Shown here: positions 1 to 6,929 of the stretch, in pieces
Layout of the letters: every line of letters starts with the position of its first letter
How positions within the stretch are numbered: position 1 is the first letter of the stretch
Origin: Planococcus lenghuensis
GTDB lineage: Bacteria; Bacillota; Bacilli; Bacillales_A; Planococcaceae
Direction of reading: 5' to 3'
DNA: 64,000 nt
Assembly: GCF_001999905.1 (NCBI RefSeq)
Contig: NZ_CP019640.1
Location: forward strand, 1,106,501 to 1,170,500
Translations under genes and position numbers: made by a program
Notes under the pieces: generated by a model
What the model saw: only the letters and a program-made list of their open reading frames with translations
Database searches by the model: none
What the model was told of the DNA's origin: nothing

Positions 1-205
1 ATGCGCCGGCTTTTTCGATTTCATCAATGGAAGCCTCACCGCTGACAGCGACTTTAGCGGCACCGAAATTCACTTTTGCTTCCCTTACCCCGGGAAGGTT
101 TTGCACATTCCGCTCAAACTGAGCGGCACAACTGGCTCAGGATAAACCTTGAACGCGATAAACTGTGCGATTCTGTTCATTGATGGTTGCCGTATTAGCT
201 GCCAT
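1..205 (-). CDS. cadA: CadA-type heavy-metal P-type ATPase, N-terminus only, with in-frame UGA
   Basis: This would be the Cd/Zn/Pb efflux P1B-type ATPase of the inner membrane. Only the first 68 codons are in the window; the rest lies beyond position 1. The start ATG at 205-203 overlaps the end of cadC by 11 bp, the usual cadCA arrangement. Translation gives a heavy-metal-associated (HMA) domain: VYRVQGLS, then UGA at 139-137, then [11 protein letters not shown] and an ending KVNFGAAKV. In CadA proteins the UGA position is the first Cys of the metal-binding CxxC. The frame is otherwise intact on both sides and keeps family residues, so decay is not advanced. It may be a selenocysteine codon (a hairpin follows), a recent one-base nonsense mutation or a sequencing error. 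A GTG at 106-104 could start a form lacking the motif, but it has no good ribosome site. Confidence 0.75.
110..126 (-). promoter_or_regulatory. SECIS-like hairpin just after the cadA UGA
   Basis: On the minus strand, 10 nt after the UGA codon, CCGCTC (126-121) and GAGCGG (115-110) form a perfect 6-bp stem around the loop AGTTT. The loop begins 16 nt after the UGA and has G in its second position. Bacterial SECIS elements have a short stem-loop within the coding sequence about this distance after UGA, with G in the first two loop positions. The fit is suggestive; a stem of this size can arise by chance. Confidence 0.4.
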
Positions 206-563
206 GGATTCCCGCCTCCTTTCGGTGATCAAGGGCGATGAGGAGCAATTGCCGGATATGATCATCATCCAGGGAATAAAAGGCGAGCTTGCCGTCTTTC
301 CGGTGTTTGGCAAGTCCCATTGTCTTCATCGCCCGGAGATGATGGGAAGCGGTAGCGACGGATGAACCGATGATGTTTGCAATATCACATACACATAATT
401 CATCTTCTTCACATAGAGCGAATGCAATCTTTGCACGGTTTTCATCACCAAGGACCTTGAAGATTTTTGCCATTCCAGTGATGTCTTCCTGTTTAATCCG
501 GTCTTGGGTCCGGGCAACCACTTCTTCATTAAAGCAATACACTTCACAGCTGTCTTTTTGCAC
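195..563 (-). CDS. cadC: CadC, ArsR/SmtB-family metal-sensing repressor
   Basis: Winged-helix repressor that leaves DNA when it binds Cd, Pb or Zn, controlling the cadA gene behind it. From the GTG at 563 the product is 122 aa, the length of the plasmid-type CadC. An in-frame ATG at 581 exists, but the strong AAGGAGG at 578-572 lies inside that extension and 8 nt before the GTG, so the GTG is preferred. Family features seen: N-terminal DSCEVYC, ENRAKI, the metal-site motif ELCVCDIANI, the recognition-helix region SSVATASHHLRAM and the C-terminal DDDHIRQLLLIALDHRKE. Four Cys (near residues 6, 10 and in LCVC) match the thiolate metal site of CadC. It forms an operon with the overlapping cadA. 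Confidence 0.93.
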   Translation of the reverse strand: MQKDSCEVYCFNEEVVARTQDRIKQEDITGMAKIFKVLGDENRAKIAFALCEEDELCVCDIANIIGSSVATASHHLRAMKTMGLAKHRKDGKLAFYSLDDDHIRQLLLIALDHRKEAGIHGS

Positions 564-581
564 CTCAAGCACCTCCTTCAT

Positions 582-636
582 TCAAATGAATATTTGATTA
601 TGACTTCATCTTACCGCAAAACATGCTATCATTCAA
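582..636 (-). promoter_or_regulatory. cadC promoter with CadC-type operator
   Basis: Reading leftward, TTGAAT (636-631) and TAAGAT (613-608) are separated by 17 nt. Immediately downstream is the inverted repeat TCAAAT-gaat-ATTTGA (582-597), which resembles the published CadC/CzrA operators built on TCAAAT half-sites. A bound repressor would cover the transcription start. A further ATTCAAAT half-site overlaps the -35. Confidence 0.65.
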
Positions 637-680
637 ATGTAGATTAGAATATCCGTTTTATTTAATCAGAAGGAGGACAT

Positions 681-1166
681 ATGCTGAAAAAACTGTTCAC
701 TATCAACCTTTGGCAATCCATATTGATTGTCACTTTTTTCAGTCTGCCGCTGTTCCTGTTCATTGGTACAATGGATGGCGGGTTCAGACAGGCATTGTTT
801 GCAGGCAGGGCAGCGGCAGTCTATTTCCTGCTGTCTTTTGTATTATATCTCCTTCTCTATGCCATCAGTCATATGCCGAGAAGCCGGGCGCACAGAAAGC
901 TGGTCATCTTCACCCGCATCTACATACGTTTTCATATTTCCTTTGCCGTAATTGGAACTGTGCTGATTACCGGGCATATTCTGTATATGACCATGCTGCC
1001 TTTGACAATTGTTTCCCTTGCCGGATTTGCGGCGCTTGTTGCTTTGCTGCCTCTTTTGTATACCGGCTATTTGCGGAAACGGAAGTCTTCCGGCAGGCGG
1101 CGACGCTTCCACAGGTATACTGCCTTTGTGTTTGCTGTATTGGTGTTCGTCCATTTGGTCATTTAG
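681..1166 (+). CDS. small four-to-five-helix membrane protein, probable di-heme b-type cytochrome
   Basis: 161 aa, very hydrophobic, with ATG preceded by GGAGG. Helices lie roughly at residues 13-29, 43-63, 84-104, 106-128 and 145-161. Two helices carry paired histidines with identical spacing: H85 and H99, and H144 and H158 (H-x13-H in both). This tetra-His arrangement is the di-heme ligand pattern of ferric reductase/NADPH-oxidase-like transmembrane domains (PF01794 type). No FAD or NAD(P) domain is attached, so any electron-transfer partner is elsewhere. The gene sits between the cad and cop genes, so a role in metal reduction or redox defence is possible but inferred. The loop around 133-144 is strongly basic (RKRKSSGRRRR). 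I do not recognise a named family. Confidence 0.7.
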   Translation: MLKKLFTINLWQSILIVTFFSLPLFLFIGTMDGGFRQALFAGRAAAVYFLLSFVLYLLLYAISHMPRSRAHRKLVIFTRIYIRFHISFAVIGTVLITGHILYMTMLPLTIVSLAGFAALVALLPLLYTGYLRKRKSSGRRRRFHRYTAFVFAVLVFVHLVI

Positions 1167-1221
1167 CACAAGAAGGGAATGGAGGACAACATGAGGCAGG
1201 CATGCTTACCGGTTAAAGGAG

Positions 1222-1262
1222 TTGACAATGTAATAAATGAGGAGTAAGATACGGGTATAGGG
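1222..1262 (+). promoter_or_regulatory. csoR-copZ promoter with CsoR-like operator
   Basis: TTGACA (1222-1227) and TAAGAT (1245-1250) are spaced by 17 nt. The -10 is followed directly by two GGGTATA repeats within ATACGGGTATAGGGTAT, including the inverted repeat ATAC-GG-GTAT. CsoR operators are GTAT/GGG-rich imperfect inverted repeats over the start site, so autorepression relieved by Cu(I) is likely. Confidence 0.6.
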
Positions 1263-1289
1263 TATATAAAACATTAAAGAGGTGGCTCC

Positions 1290-1568
1290 GTGGAAAAAAC
1301 AACCATTCAGCCGAACAAGCAGCAGCTGCTCAACCGCCTGAAACGCATTGAAGGGCAAGTGCGCGGTGTCCACCAGATGGTGGATAATGACCGGTATTGT
1401 GTGGACATTCTGCACCAGATCAGTGCGATTCAATCCGCCATGAATAAAGTATCGCTGGCACTCCTTGAAGATCATGCGCATCATTGTGTGATGAATGCTG
1501 TTCAGAATGGGAACGGGGACGAAGCAATCAGCGAACTGATGGATGTCATGAAAACGATGACTAAGTAA
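1290..1568 (+). CDS. csoR: CsoR, copper-sensing transcriptional repressor
   Basis: Cytoplasmic all-helical repressor that binds Cu(I) and releases the cop promoter. 92 aa from a GTG start at 1290, preceded by AAGAGGTGG. The Cu(I) ligand set is complete: Cys37 in RYCVDIL, and His62 and Cys66 in EDHAHHCV, as in characterised CsoR proteins. The N-terminal LLNRLKRIEGQVRGV signature is that of the CsoR/RcnR family. The Cys-His-Cys pattern separates it from nickel (RcnR) and persulfide (CstR) sensors. First gene of the copper operon, 20 bp before copZ. Confidence 0.95.
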   Translation: MEKTTIQPNKQQLLNRLKRIEGQVRGVHQMVDNDRYCVDILHQISAIQSAMNKVSLALLEDHAHHCVMNAVQNGNGDEAISELMDVMKTMTK

Positions 1569-1588
1569 AAAAACGGGAGGAATTTATC

Positions 1589-1792
1589 ATGAACGAAACA
1601 TTGAAAGTACAAGGAATGTCTTGCGGTCATTGCGTCAATGCTGTAGAAACAAGCGTGGGAGAACTTCAAGGCGTCTCCAATGTGAAAGTGGACCTCGATA
1701 AAGGGGAAGTTGCAGTTGCTTACGACAACAGCACCACGTCACTTGCGGAAATTAAAGAAACAATCGAAGATCAGGGATACGACGTCGTCTGA
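1589..1792 (+). CDS. copZ: CopZ copper chaperone
   Basis: 67-aa single HMA domain that carries Cu(I) to the N-terminal domains of CopA. Metal motif GMSCGHC at residues 9-15 and the usual ending DQGYDVV. ATG preceded by GGGAGGAATTT. It lies between csoR and copA, as in other Bacillales; copA also seems to have its own promoter in the following gap. Confidence 0.95.
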   Translation: MNETLKVQGMSCGHCVNAVETSVGELQGVSNVKVDLDKGEVAVAYDNSTTSLAEIKETIEDQGYDVV

Positions 1793-1806
1793 TCGGGCAT
1801 AGATCA

Positions 1807-1835
1807 TTGAGAGAGATCGTACCAGGGGGTATGGT
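1807..1835 (+). promoter_or_regulatory. second CsoR-controlled promoter, directly before copA
   Basis: In the 96-bp gap between copZ and copA, TTGAGA (1807-1812) and TATGGT (1830-1835) are spaced by 17 nt. The spacer and -10 contain TACC-AGGG-GGTA (1820-1831), close to the B. subtilis copZA CsoR operator with its central GGGGGTATGG. Repressor bound here would sit between -35 and -10. A looser ATACCCC lies at 1854-1860. Confidence 0.55.
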
Positions 1836-1888
1836 CTTTCTTTGAATTGAAAATATACCCCTGTTATGTATGGATAGGAGGGACGGAC

Positions 1889-4309
1889 ATGGCAACTCAG
1901 GAAAAAACATTCCAAATCAGCGGCATGACATGCGCAGCCTGCGCCAATCGAATTGAAAAAGGCTTATCGAGAATGGAAGGCGTTGAAAAGGCGAACGTCA
2001 ATTTGGCATTGGAGCGATCAACGATTGTATATGATCCTGAAAAACGAAATGTGCAGGATTTTAAGGAAAAAGTGGAGAAGCTCGGATACGGCGTAGTGGA
2101 AGAAAAAGCGGAATTCGATGTAACGGGTATGACATGTGCAGCCTGCGCCGCCAGAATTGAGAAGCGGCTTAATAAGATGGAAGGCGTCTCACATGCCAAT
2201 GTCAATCTGGCGCTTGAGACAGCCGTCGTGGAGTATGATGCAGCTCAAGTAAAAGCGGCTGACATGATGGAAGTCGTCAAAAAACTGGGGTATGGACTCG
2301 TCGCCAAACAGGACAACCAGGAGAAACTGGATTATAAAGAGCAGGAGATCCGAAAGCAGACAAGACGCTTTGTGCTGTCACTTATCCTGACGCTGCCGCT
2401 GATCTGGACGATGGTTGCACATTTCGAGTTCCTGTCATTCCTGTACGTGCCGATGTTCCTCTTGAATCCATGGGTACAGTTTGCTTTTGCGGCACCGGTG
2501 CAGTTCATCGTTGGGGCCCGTTTTTATGAAGGCGCTTATAAAGCGCTTCGCAGCGGAAGTGCCAATATGGACGTGCTCGTCGCATTGGGGACAAGTGCCG
2601 CCTTCTTCTATAGCTTCTATTTGACGATTGAATGGACGCTGGCTGGAAGCGTCGGCATGGCGGAACTTTATTATGAAGCTTCGGCTGTGATCATTACACT
2701 TATTGTGCTCGGCAAACTCTTTGAAGCGCGGGCAAAGGGCAAAACAAGCCAGGCCATTCAGAAACTGCTTGGTCTGCAGGCGAAGACTGCCCGTGTGATT
2801 CGCGATGGAGAACAAGTGGAAGTGCCGGTTGAGCAAGTGGCGGCTGGAGATATTCTCCTTGTTAAACCGGGCGAAAAAATCCCGGTTGATGCTGAAGTGC
2901 TTGAAGGACGATCGGCTGTGGATGAATCGATGCTGACAGGCGAAAGTGTGCCGGTCGATAAAGCGGCAGGGGATGCCGTCATTGGTGCCACCATCAATAA
3001 AAACGGTTCGCTGACGTTAAAAGCGGTAAAAGTCGGCAAAGATACAGCACTTGCACAGATTGTGAAAGTAGTGGAAGATGCACAGGGCTCAAAGGCGGAT
3101 ATCCAGCGGCTTGCCGACCGGATATCCGGCGTGTTTGTTCCTGTAGTGGTCGGGTTTGCAGCAGTTACGTTCCTGGTCTGGTTCTTTATTGTAGCGCCAG
3201 GAAATTTCAGTGCAGCATTGATTCCGACCATTTCCATTCTCGTTATTGCCTGTCCATGTGCACTCGGTCTTGCAACACCGACGTCCATCATGGCCGGCTC
3301 CGGCAGGGCTGCAGAGATGGGTCTGCTGTTTAAAGGCGGCGAGTATTTGGAAAATACCCAGTCAATCGATACGATTGTTTTAGACAAAACCGGTACGGTG
3401 ACCAAAGGCGAACCGGCGTTGACTGATGTTTCCGTCACAGCCGATTTTACGGAAGAAGAAGTGCTGCGGCTGATCGGTTCCGCCGAAAACGCTTCTGAGC
3501 ATCCGCTTGCTCAGGCAATTGTGAACGGTGTAAAGGATCGGGGAATCACACTTGCACAGCCGACAGACTTTGAAGCATTGCCAGGCTATGGAATCCGGGC
3601 AGTCGTGGAAGGCAAAGAATTATTTGCCGGCACAAGAAAGTTGCTGACAGAGCAGGCGATCGAAATTGCGGAAGCCGAAAATCTCATGGAAGAATTGGAA
3701 CGTGAAGGGAAAACGGCGATGCTGCTTGCCGTTGATGGAAAAGTGGCAGGTGTCATTGCCGTGGCTGATACGATCAAAGAAACTTCGAAAGAAGCGATCA
3801 GCCGGCTTCAAAAACTGGGACTGCAAGTCATCATGCTGACGGGTGACAATAGCCGGACTGCTCAAGCGATTGCGAAGCAAGTCGGCATTACAGAAGTGAT
3901 TGCGGAAGTGCTGCCGGAACAGAAAAGCGAACAGATTAAGAAACTCCAGGCCACTGGTAAGAAAGTTGCGATGGTTGGGGACGGTATTAACGATGCACCG
4001 GCTCTTGCCACAGCGGATATCGGCATGGCTGTTGGCACCGGTACGGACATCGCGATTGAAGCGGCGGACGTGACATTGATGCGCGGAGATCTGAACAGCG
4101 CAGCAGATGCAGTCATCATGAGCCGGAAGACGATGCGCAATATCAAGCAAAACCTGTTCTTTGCGTTCATCTATAACACAATCGGGATTCCGATTGCAGC
4201 AATCGGCCTGCTTGCTCCATGGGTGGCCGGCGCTGCAATGGCGTTCAGTTCTGTATCTGTTGTGCTGAATGCCTTACGTCTCCAACGAACAGATCTTGCA
4301 AGACACTGA
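1889..4309 (+). CDS. copA: CopA, Cu(I)-exporting P1B-type ATPase
   Basis: Pumps Cu(I) out of the cytoplasm using ATP. 806 aa from ATG 1889, chosen because AGGAGGG lies 6 nt before it; upstream codons are not family-like. Two N-terminal HMA domains carry GMTCAAC at about residues 12-18 and 80-86. Eight membrane segments follow, with the ion-binding CPC at 455-457, the actuator TGES loop, the phosphorylation site D499 in DKTGT, the nucleotide-binding SEHPL and the hinge GDGIND around D698. Full length for a Bacillales CopA. It receives copper from CopZ. A symmetric terminator follows the stop. Confidence 0.97.
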   Translation: MATQEKTFQISGMTCAACANRIEKGLSRMEGVEKANVNLALERSTIVYDPEKRNVQDFKEKVEKLGYGVVEEKAEFDVTGMTCAACAARIEKRLNKMEGVSHANVNLALETAVVEYDAAQVKAADMMEVVKKLGYGLVAKQDNQEKLDYKEQEIRKQTRRFVLSLILTLPLIWTMVAHFEFLSFLYVPMFLLNPWVQFAFAAPVQFIVGARFYEGAYKALRSGSANMDVLVALGTSAAFFYSFYLTIEWTLAGSVGMAELYYEASAVIITLIVLGKLFEARAKGKTSQAIQKLLGLQAKTARVIRDGEQVEVPVEQVAAGDILLVKPGEKIPVDAEVLEGRSAVDESMLTGESVPVDKAAGDAVIGATINKNGSLTLKAVKVGKDTALAQIVKVVEDAQGSKADIQRLADRISGVFVPVVVGFAAVTFLVWFFIVAPGNFSAALIPTISILVIACPCALGLATPTSIMAGSGRAAEMGLLFKGGEYLENTQSIDTIVLDKTGTVTKGEPALTDVSVTADFTEEEVLRLIGSAENASEHPLAQAIVNGVKDRGITLAQPTDFEALPGYGIRAVVEGKELFAGTRKLLTEQAIEIAEAENLMEELEREGKTAMLLAVDGKVAGVIAVADTIKETSKEAISRLQKLGLQVIMLTGDNSRTAQAIAKQVGITEVIAEVLPEQKSEQIKKLQATGKKVAMVGDGINDAPALATADIGMAVGTGTDIAIEAADVTLMRGDLNSAADAVIMSRKTMRNIKQNLFFAFIYNTIGIPIAAIGLLAPWVAGAAMAFSSVSVVLNALRLQRTDLARH

Positions 4310-4320
4310 AACCTCCTGAA

Positions 4321-4361
4321 AAAATCCCTGCAGGCAGAGAATCTTGCCTGCAGGGATTTTT
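4321..4361. terminator. bidirectional terminator between copA and the convergent Csp gene
   Basis: AAAATCCC...GGCA (4321-4336) pairs perfectly with TGCC...GGGATTTT (4345-4360), with A-run and T-run on opposite sides, so it can stop both copA and the leftward gene. Confidence 0.85.
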
Positions 4362-4389
4362 GGTGGTTCCGTTTTGGTGGTTCCGGTAA

Positions 4390-4722
4390 TTATGCGATTG
4401 TTCTGCAGGCTTCTGCACAGCGGCGGCAAGCTTCCGCACAGCGCATGCAATGATCGTGGTGTCCGTGTTTTTCACATTCATCCGCACAGGTATCACAGAC
4501 TTCCGCACAATAGCCGGCAAGCCGGACATGGAATTGCGAGTTTCTGGCGACGGCTTGTTCAGTGAATGCACATGTGTCTGCGCAGTCCCGTGCCAGCCGG
4601 ATTGCATTTGAAAGCATATCCAAATGCTCCGTATCATTCAGGCATTCATCAAAGCAAATATTGCAATGCAGTGAGCAGTCATGCAAGGCCTGGATCAATT
4701 CCTGATGATGTTCATGTGCCAT
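4390..4722 (-). CDS. Csp-type four-helix copper-storage protein (DUF326)
   Basis: 110 aa with 15 Cys, many spaced CxxxC along helices, as in cytosolic copper-storage proteins (Csp3-like) that line a four-helix bundle with thiolates to hold Cu(I). Typical stretches: HEHHQELIQALHDC, CFDECL, CADTCAFTEQAVARN, CAEVCDTCADEC and a final CxRCAEAC repeat, with His-rich HGHHDHC. The ATG at 4722 has GGAGG 6 nt upstream; a longer frame to 4761 has no such site. No signal peptide, so cytosolic. Convergent with copA; functionally it would buffer copper handled by CopZ/CopA. Confidence 0.9.
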   Translation of the reverse strand: MAHEHHQELIQALHDCSLHCNICFDECLNDTEHLDMLSNAIRLARDCADTCAFTEQAVARNSQFHVRLAGYCAEVCDTCADECEKHGHHDHCMRCAEACRRCAEACRTIA

Positions 4723-4757
4723 CAATATCCCTCCACTTATAGTTTTTAATAGAATTA

Positions 4758-4913
4758 TCATGCGGCGTTTCTGCAGACTTCCGCTTACTCTTTACAAGGC
4801 TCATATTCAGTGAATGCACAGGCAACAGCACATTCAAGGTTCAGTCCGATACATTCGGCCATCATTCAAGCTGCGATGCAATCACGCAGAACTTAAATCA
4901 ATTCATCCTGTTT
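4758..4913 (-). pseudogene. decayed second copy of the Csp/DUF326 gene
   Basis: Reading leftward from 4913, one frame gives KQDELI, stop (TAA 4895-4893), VLRDCIAA, stop (TGA 4868-4866), MMAECIGLNLECAVACAF, TEYEPCKE, stop (TAA) and AEVCRNAA. These are recognisable DUF326 blocks in the right order. The segment that normally carries CxxCFxACL is deleted, and so is most of the C-terminal Cys repeat. Three in-frame stops and two deletions make it a dead paralogue of the intact copy just downstream. The rest of the gap to 5075 contains only AT-rich sequence with a possible -10 (TAAGAT, 5027-5032) for the next gene. Confidence 0.75.
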
Positions 4914-5075
4914 AGTTTTCTGTCTTCCCTTTCTCGGGGAATTTAAACTGAAAGTTCAGAATGTAAAGAATTCTAATTTGCAGGAAGTATTCATCACCGC
5001 TTCATACTTTCTTCAAATTTATCATGTAAGATAGCAACAGTGGAACAGCTGTTAGATGCAGAGGAGGCAATCAAC

Positions 5076-6116
5076 GTGAGAAAAATATCAAAGGCACTGT
5101 TGATCGGAGTAACGACGATGAGTTTGGCAGCATGCACAGAGACTGAAGAAGCCGTACAGACAGAAGAAGTTGCTGCAGAAGAAGAAAATGAAAACGAAGT
5201 TACAGAAGAAGTCGAAGAAGCTGAAGCCGAAACAGAAGAAGTTCAGGAATCAGCTGAGGTGGCGGCGGAACAAGTAACACCGGAAGAAAGCGAGATTGAG
5301 CTGACGCATATTCATGGGCTTGGAATCACCGAAGAGGAAGGGGCTCTGTATGTACCTTCCCATCATGGTTTGATGGTGTTTAAAGAAGGCGTCTGGAGTG
5401 CGGCAGAAGGGGAAACGCACGATTATATGGGATTCGCCATGGTTGATAATGGCTTCTACACGAGCGGGCACCCGGGAGAAGGTTCAGAGCTGGCCAATCC
5501 GTTCGGTGTCAGCCGGTCAACGGATATGGGCCAAACACTTGAAATGCTTGATCTGTATAAAGAAATTGATTTCCATGTGATGGATGTCGGCTATGACTCC
5601 CATGCCATTTATGTCGTGAACCCGCAGCCGAATTCCCGGATGGATCAGGCAGGTATCCATTATTCGATAGATGATGCGGAGACGTGGACTTACAGTGCAG
5701 CAGAAGGGCTTGAGGGTCAGCTGATGTCGATCGGCGTACATCCGGCTGACGAAGCGGTAGTGGCAGCCGGAACGGATCAAGGGGTATTTGTATCAGAAGA
5801 CTACGGCCAATCCTTTGAAGCGATCTCCGATGTGCCGACGACGGCCGTTACATTTTCTCCTGAAGGAACATTATTCACCGGTGGAGTGACGAATGCTTTT
5901 ACATTGACAGCGTTCGATATTACTACAGGGGAACAGACCGATTTTGCAATTCCTGAACTATCCGGTCAGAATGCGATTGGCTACATTGCAATCAATCCGC
6001 AGAATGAGCAAGAGATTTACTTCTCGACGTTTGAAAAGGACATCTATTTGTCAGAGGACGGCGGAGAAACATGGACGCAAATTGCAGATAAAGGCATTGG
6101 AATCGACTTCCGCTAA
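5076..6116 (+). CDS. Asp-box/BNR-repeat lipoprotein (F510_1955-type 'glycosylhydrolase' family), copy 1
   Basis: 346 aa from GTG 5076, preceded by GAGGAGG. The signal peptide ends in the lipobox MSLAAC (Cys20), so it is a lipid-anchored extracellular protein. A very acidic linker (about residues 21-75, mostly E, T, V, A) leads into a beta-propeller-like domain that starts with HIHGLG. Asp-box motifs are STDMGQT, SIDDAETW, SEDYGQS and SEDGGETW. Database names call the family a glycosyl hydrolase, but I see no catalytic evidence. Conserved His and Met ([27 protein letters not shown]) and its place behind the cop operon suggest extracytoplasmic metal handling. It is paralogous to the gene at 6930. 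Confidence 0.8.
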   Translation: MRKISKALLIGVTTMSLAACTETEEAVQTEEVAAEEENENEVTEEVEEAEAETEEVQESAEVAAEQVTPEESEIELTHIHGLGITEEEGALYVPSHHGLMVFKEGVWSAAEGETHDYMGFAMVDNGFYTSGHPGEGSELANPFGVSRSTDMGQTLEMLDLYKEIDFHVMDVGYDSHAIYVVNPQPNSRMDQAGIHYSIDDAETWTYSAAEGLEGQLMSIGVHPADEAVVAAGTDQGVFVSEDYGQSFEAISDVPTTAVTFSPEGTLFTGGVTNAFTLTAFDITTGEQTDFAIPELSGQNAIGYIAINPQNEQEIYFSTFEKDIYLSEDGGETWTQIADKGIGIDFR

Positions 6117-6135
6117 AGAAACTGCAGTCTCATAA

Positions 6136-6171
6136 AAATAAGGACAGCCGGAAATTCCGGCTGTCCTTATT
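6136..6171. terminator. bidirectional terminator
   Basis: Near-perfect palindrome with arms containing GGACAGCCGG and CCGGCTGTCC, flanked by AATAA and TTATT. It lies between two convergent genes. Confidence 0.8.
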
Positions 6172-6181
6172 ACTGTCCTCA

Positions 6182-6643
6182 TTACTCGTCTTCCTCTTCT
6201 TCAAGATCATCGATCAATTTTTTCATTTTTGCAATCTCTTCGCGCTGGGCTTTAATGATATCCTGAGCCAGTTGTTCAACGCGCGGATCCGAAATTTCTG
6301 CCCGTTCACTGGTCAGAATCGCAATGGAATGATGGGGAATCATCGCTTGCATGTAGTCCACGTCATCGATTGTCGCTTGATTGCGTGCGAGCCAAAAAGA
6401 CCCGATAATCAGAAGGGCGCTTACGGCGTAAATGGCTATGTTCATTTTCTTGTTTGTATACATATGCCGCATAAATGCCAGCATGACAATGGCCATGACG
6501 CCGCCCATATAAACTGCCATGTAAGTTCTCATTTCACTGAAAAATATATGATCCCATCGGTAAACGGTTGAATACATCAATCCGTACATTATGACGGTTG
6601 CTGTCAACACCATCGCAAAAAATACTAAGTATTTTTTCTTCAT
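6182..6643 (-). CDS. DUF305-domain membrane protein
   Basis: 153 aa; ATG at 6643 with AAAGGAGTG upstream. Three transmembrane helices (about 5-25, 42-60, 68-87) precede a C-terminal DUF305 segment with the hallmark MQAMIPHHSIAI near residues 98-109 and a helical, acidic tail (KLIDDLEEEEDE). DUF305 is a ferritin-like helical domain found in copper-tolerance proteins such as CopM. The Met/His cluster is a plausible copper ligand. It is transcribed toward the lipoprotein at 5076 and away from its paralogue at 6930. Confidence 0.85.
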   Translation of the reverse strand: MKKKYLVFFAMVLTATVIMYGLMYSTVYRWDHIFFSEMRTYMAVYMGGVMAIVMLAFMRHMYTNKKMNIAIYAVSALLIIGSFWLARNQATIDDVDYMQAMIPHHSIAILTSERAEISDPRVEQLAQDIIKAQREEIAKMKKLIDDLEEEEDE

Positions 6644-6830
6644 TATCAGTTACACTCCTTTCTTTAAAATAGATTTTACTAGAATAATAATTTAATTATT
6701 CATTTCCCTTAGAGAGATCAATTAAACAAAAGTTGTGCCGCGGTTTTCTGCAGGATTAATATTCAGCTGGTTTAACCTAAGGGTCCGGTCTGTGCCGAAA
6801 GGCGGTTCCCGTCACAGAATTTCCCCAGTT

Positions 6831-6852
6831 TTTCTGTCATTCAGCACAGAAA
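6831..6852. promoter_or_regulatory. inverted repeat in the divergent intergenic region
   Basis: The 286-bp gap between the divergent DUF305 and second lipoprotein genes (6644-6929) contains TTTCTGT (6831-6837) and ACAGAAA (6846-6852), an exact 7-bp inverted repeat with 8-nt spacer. TTAAGAT lies a few bases downstream (6857-6863), possibly a -10. The regulator is unknown. Nothing else recognisable was seen in the gap. Confidence 0.35.
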
Positions 6853-6929
6853 TCGGTTAAGATAAGGGATGGTCAAAAGTCTGATGAATTTATGTGTAAG
6901 AGTGGAAGTGAAAGAGGGGTCAAGAAACC

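Noticed and set aside
623-1216. 197-codon frame overlapping the di-heme protein gene in another frame
   Set aside because: The shorter frame at 681 has GGAGG at the right distance and true membrane helices; the longer frame has low-complexity, non-helical composition.
2758-3438. Open frame of 226 codons antisense to copA
   Set aside because: It lies wholly within copA, has no ribosome site and its Ser/Thr/Ala-rich product is typical of a reverse-frame shadow.
4866-4895. In-frame TAA and TGA in the Csp remnant as recoding sites
   Set aside because: TAA is not recoded, and there are also internal deletions of Cys motifs, so decay is the simple explanation.
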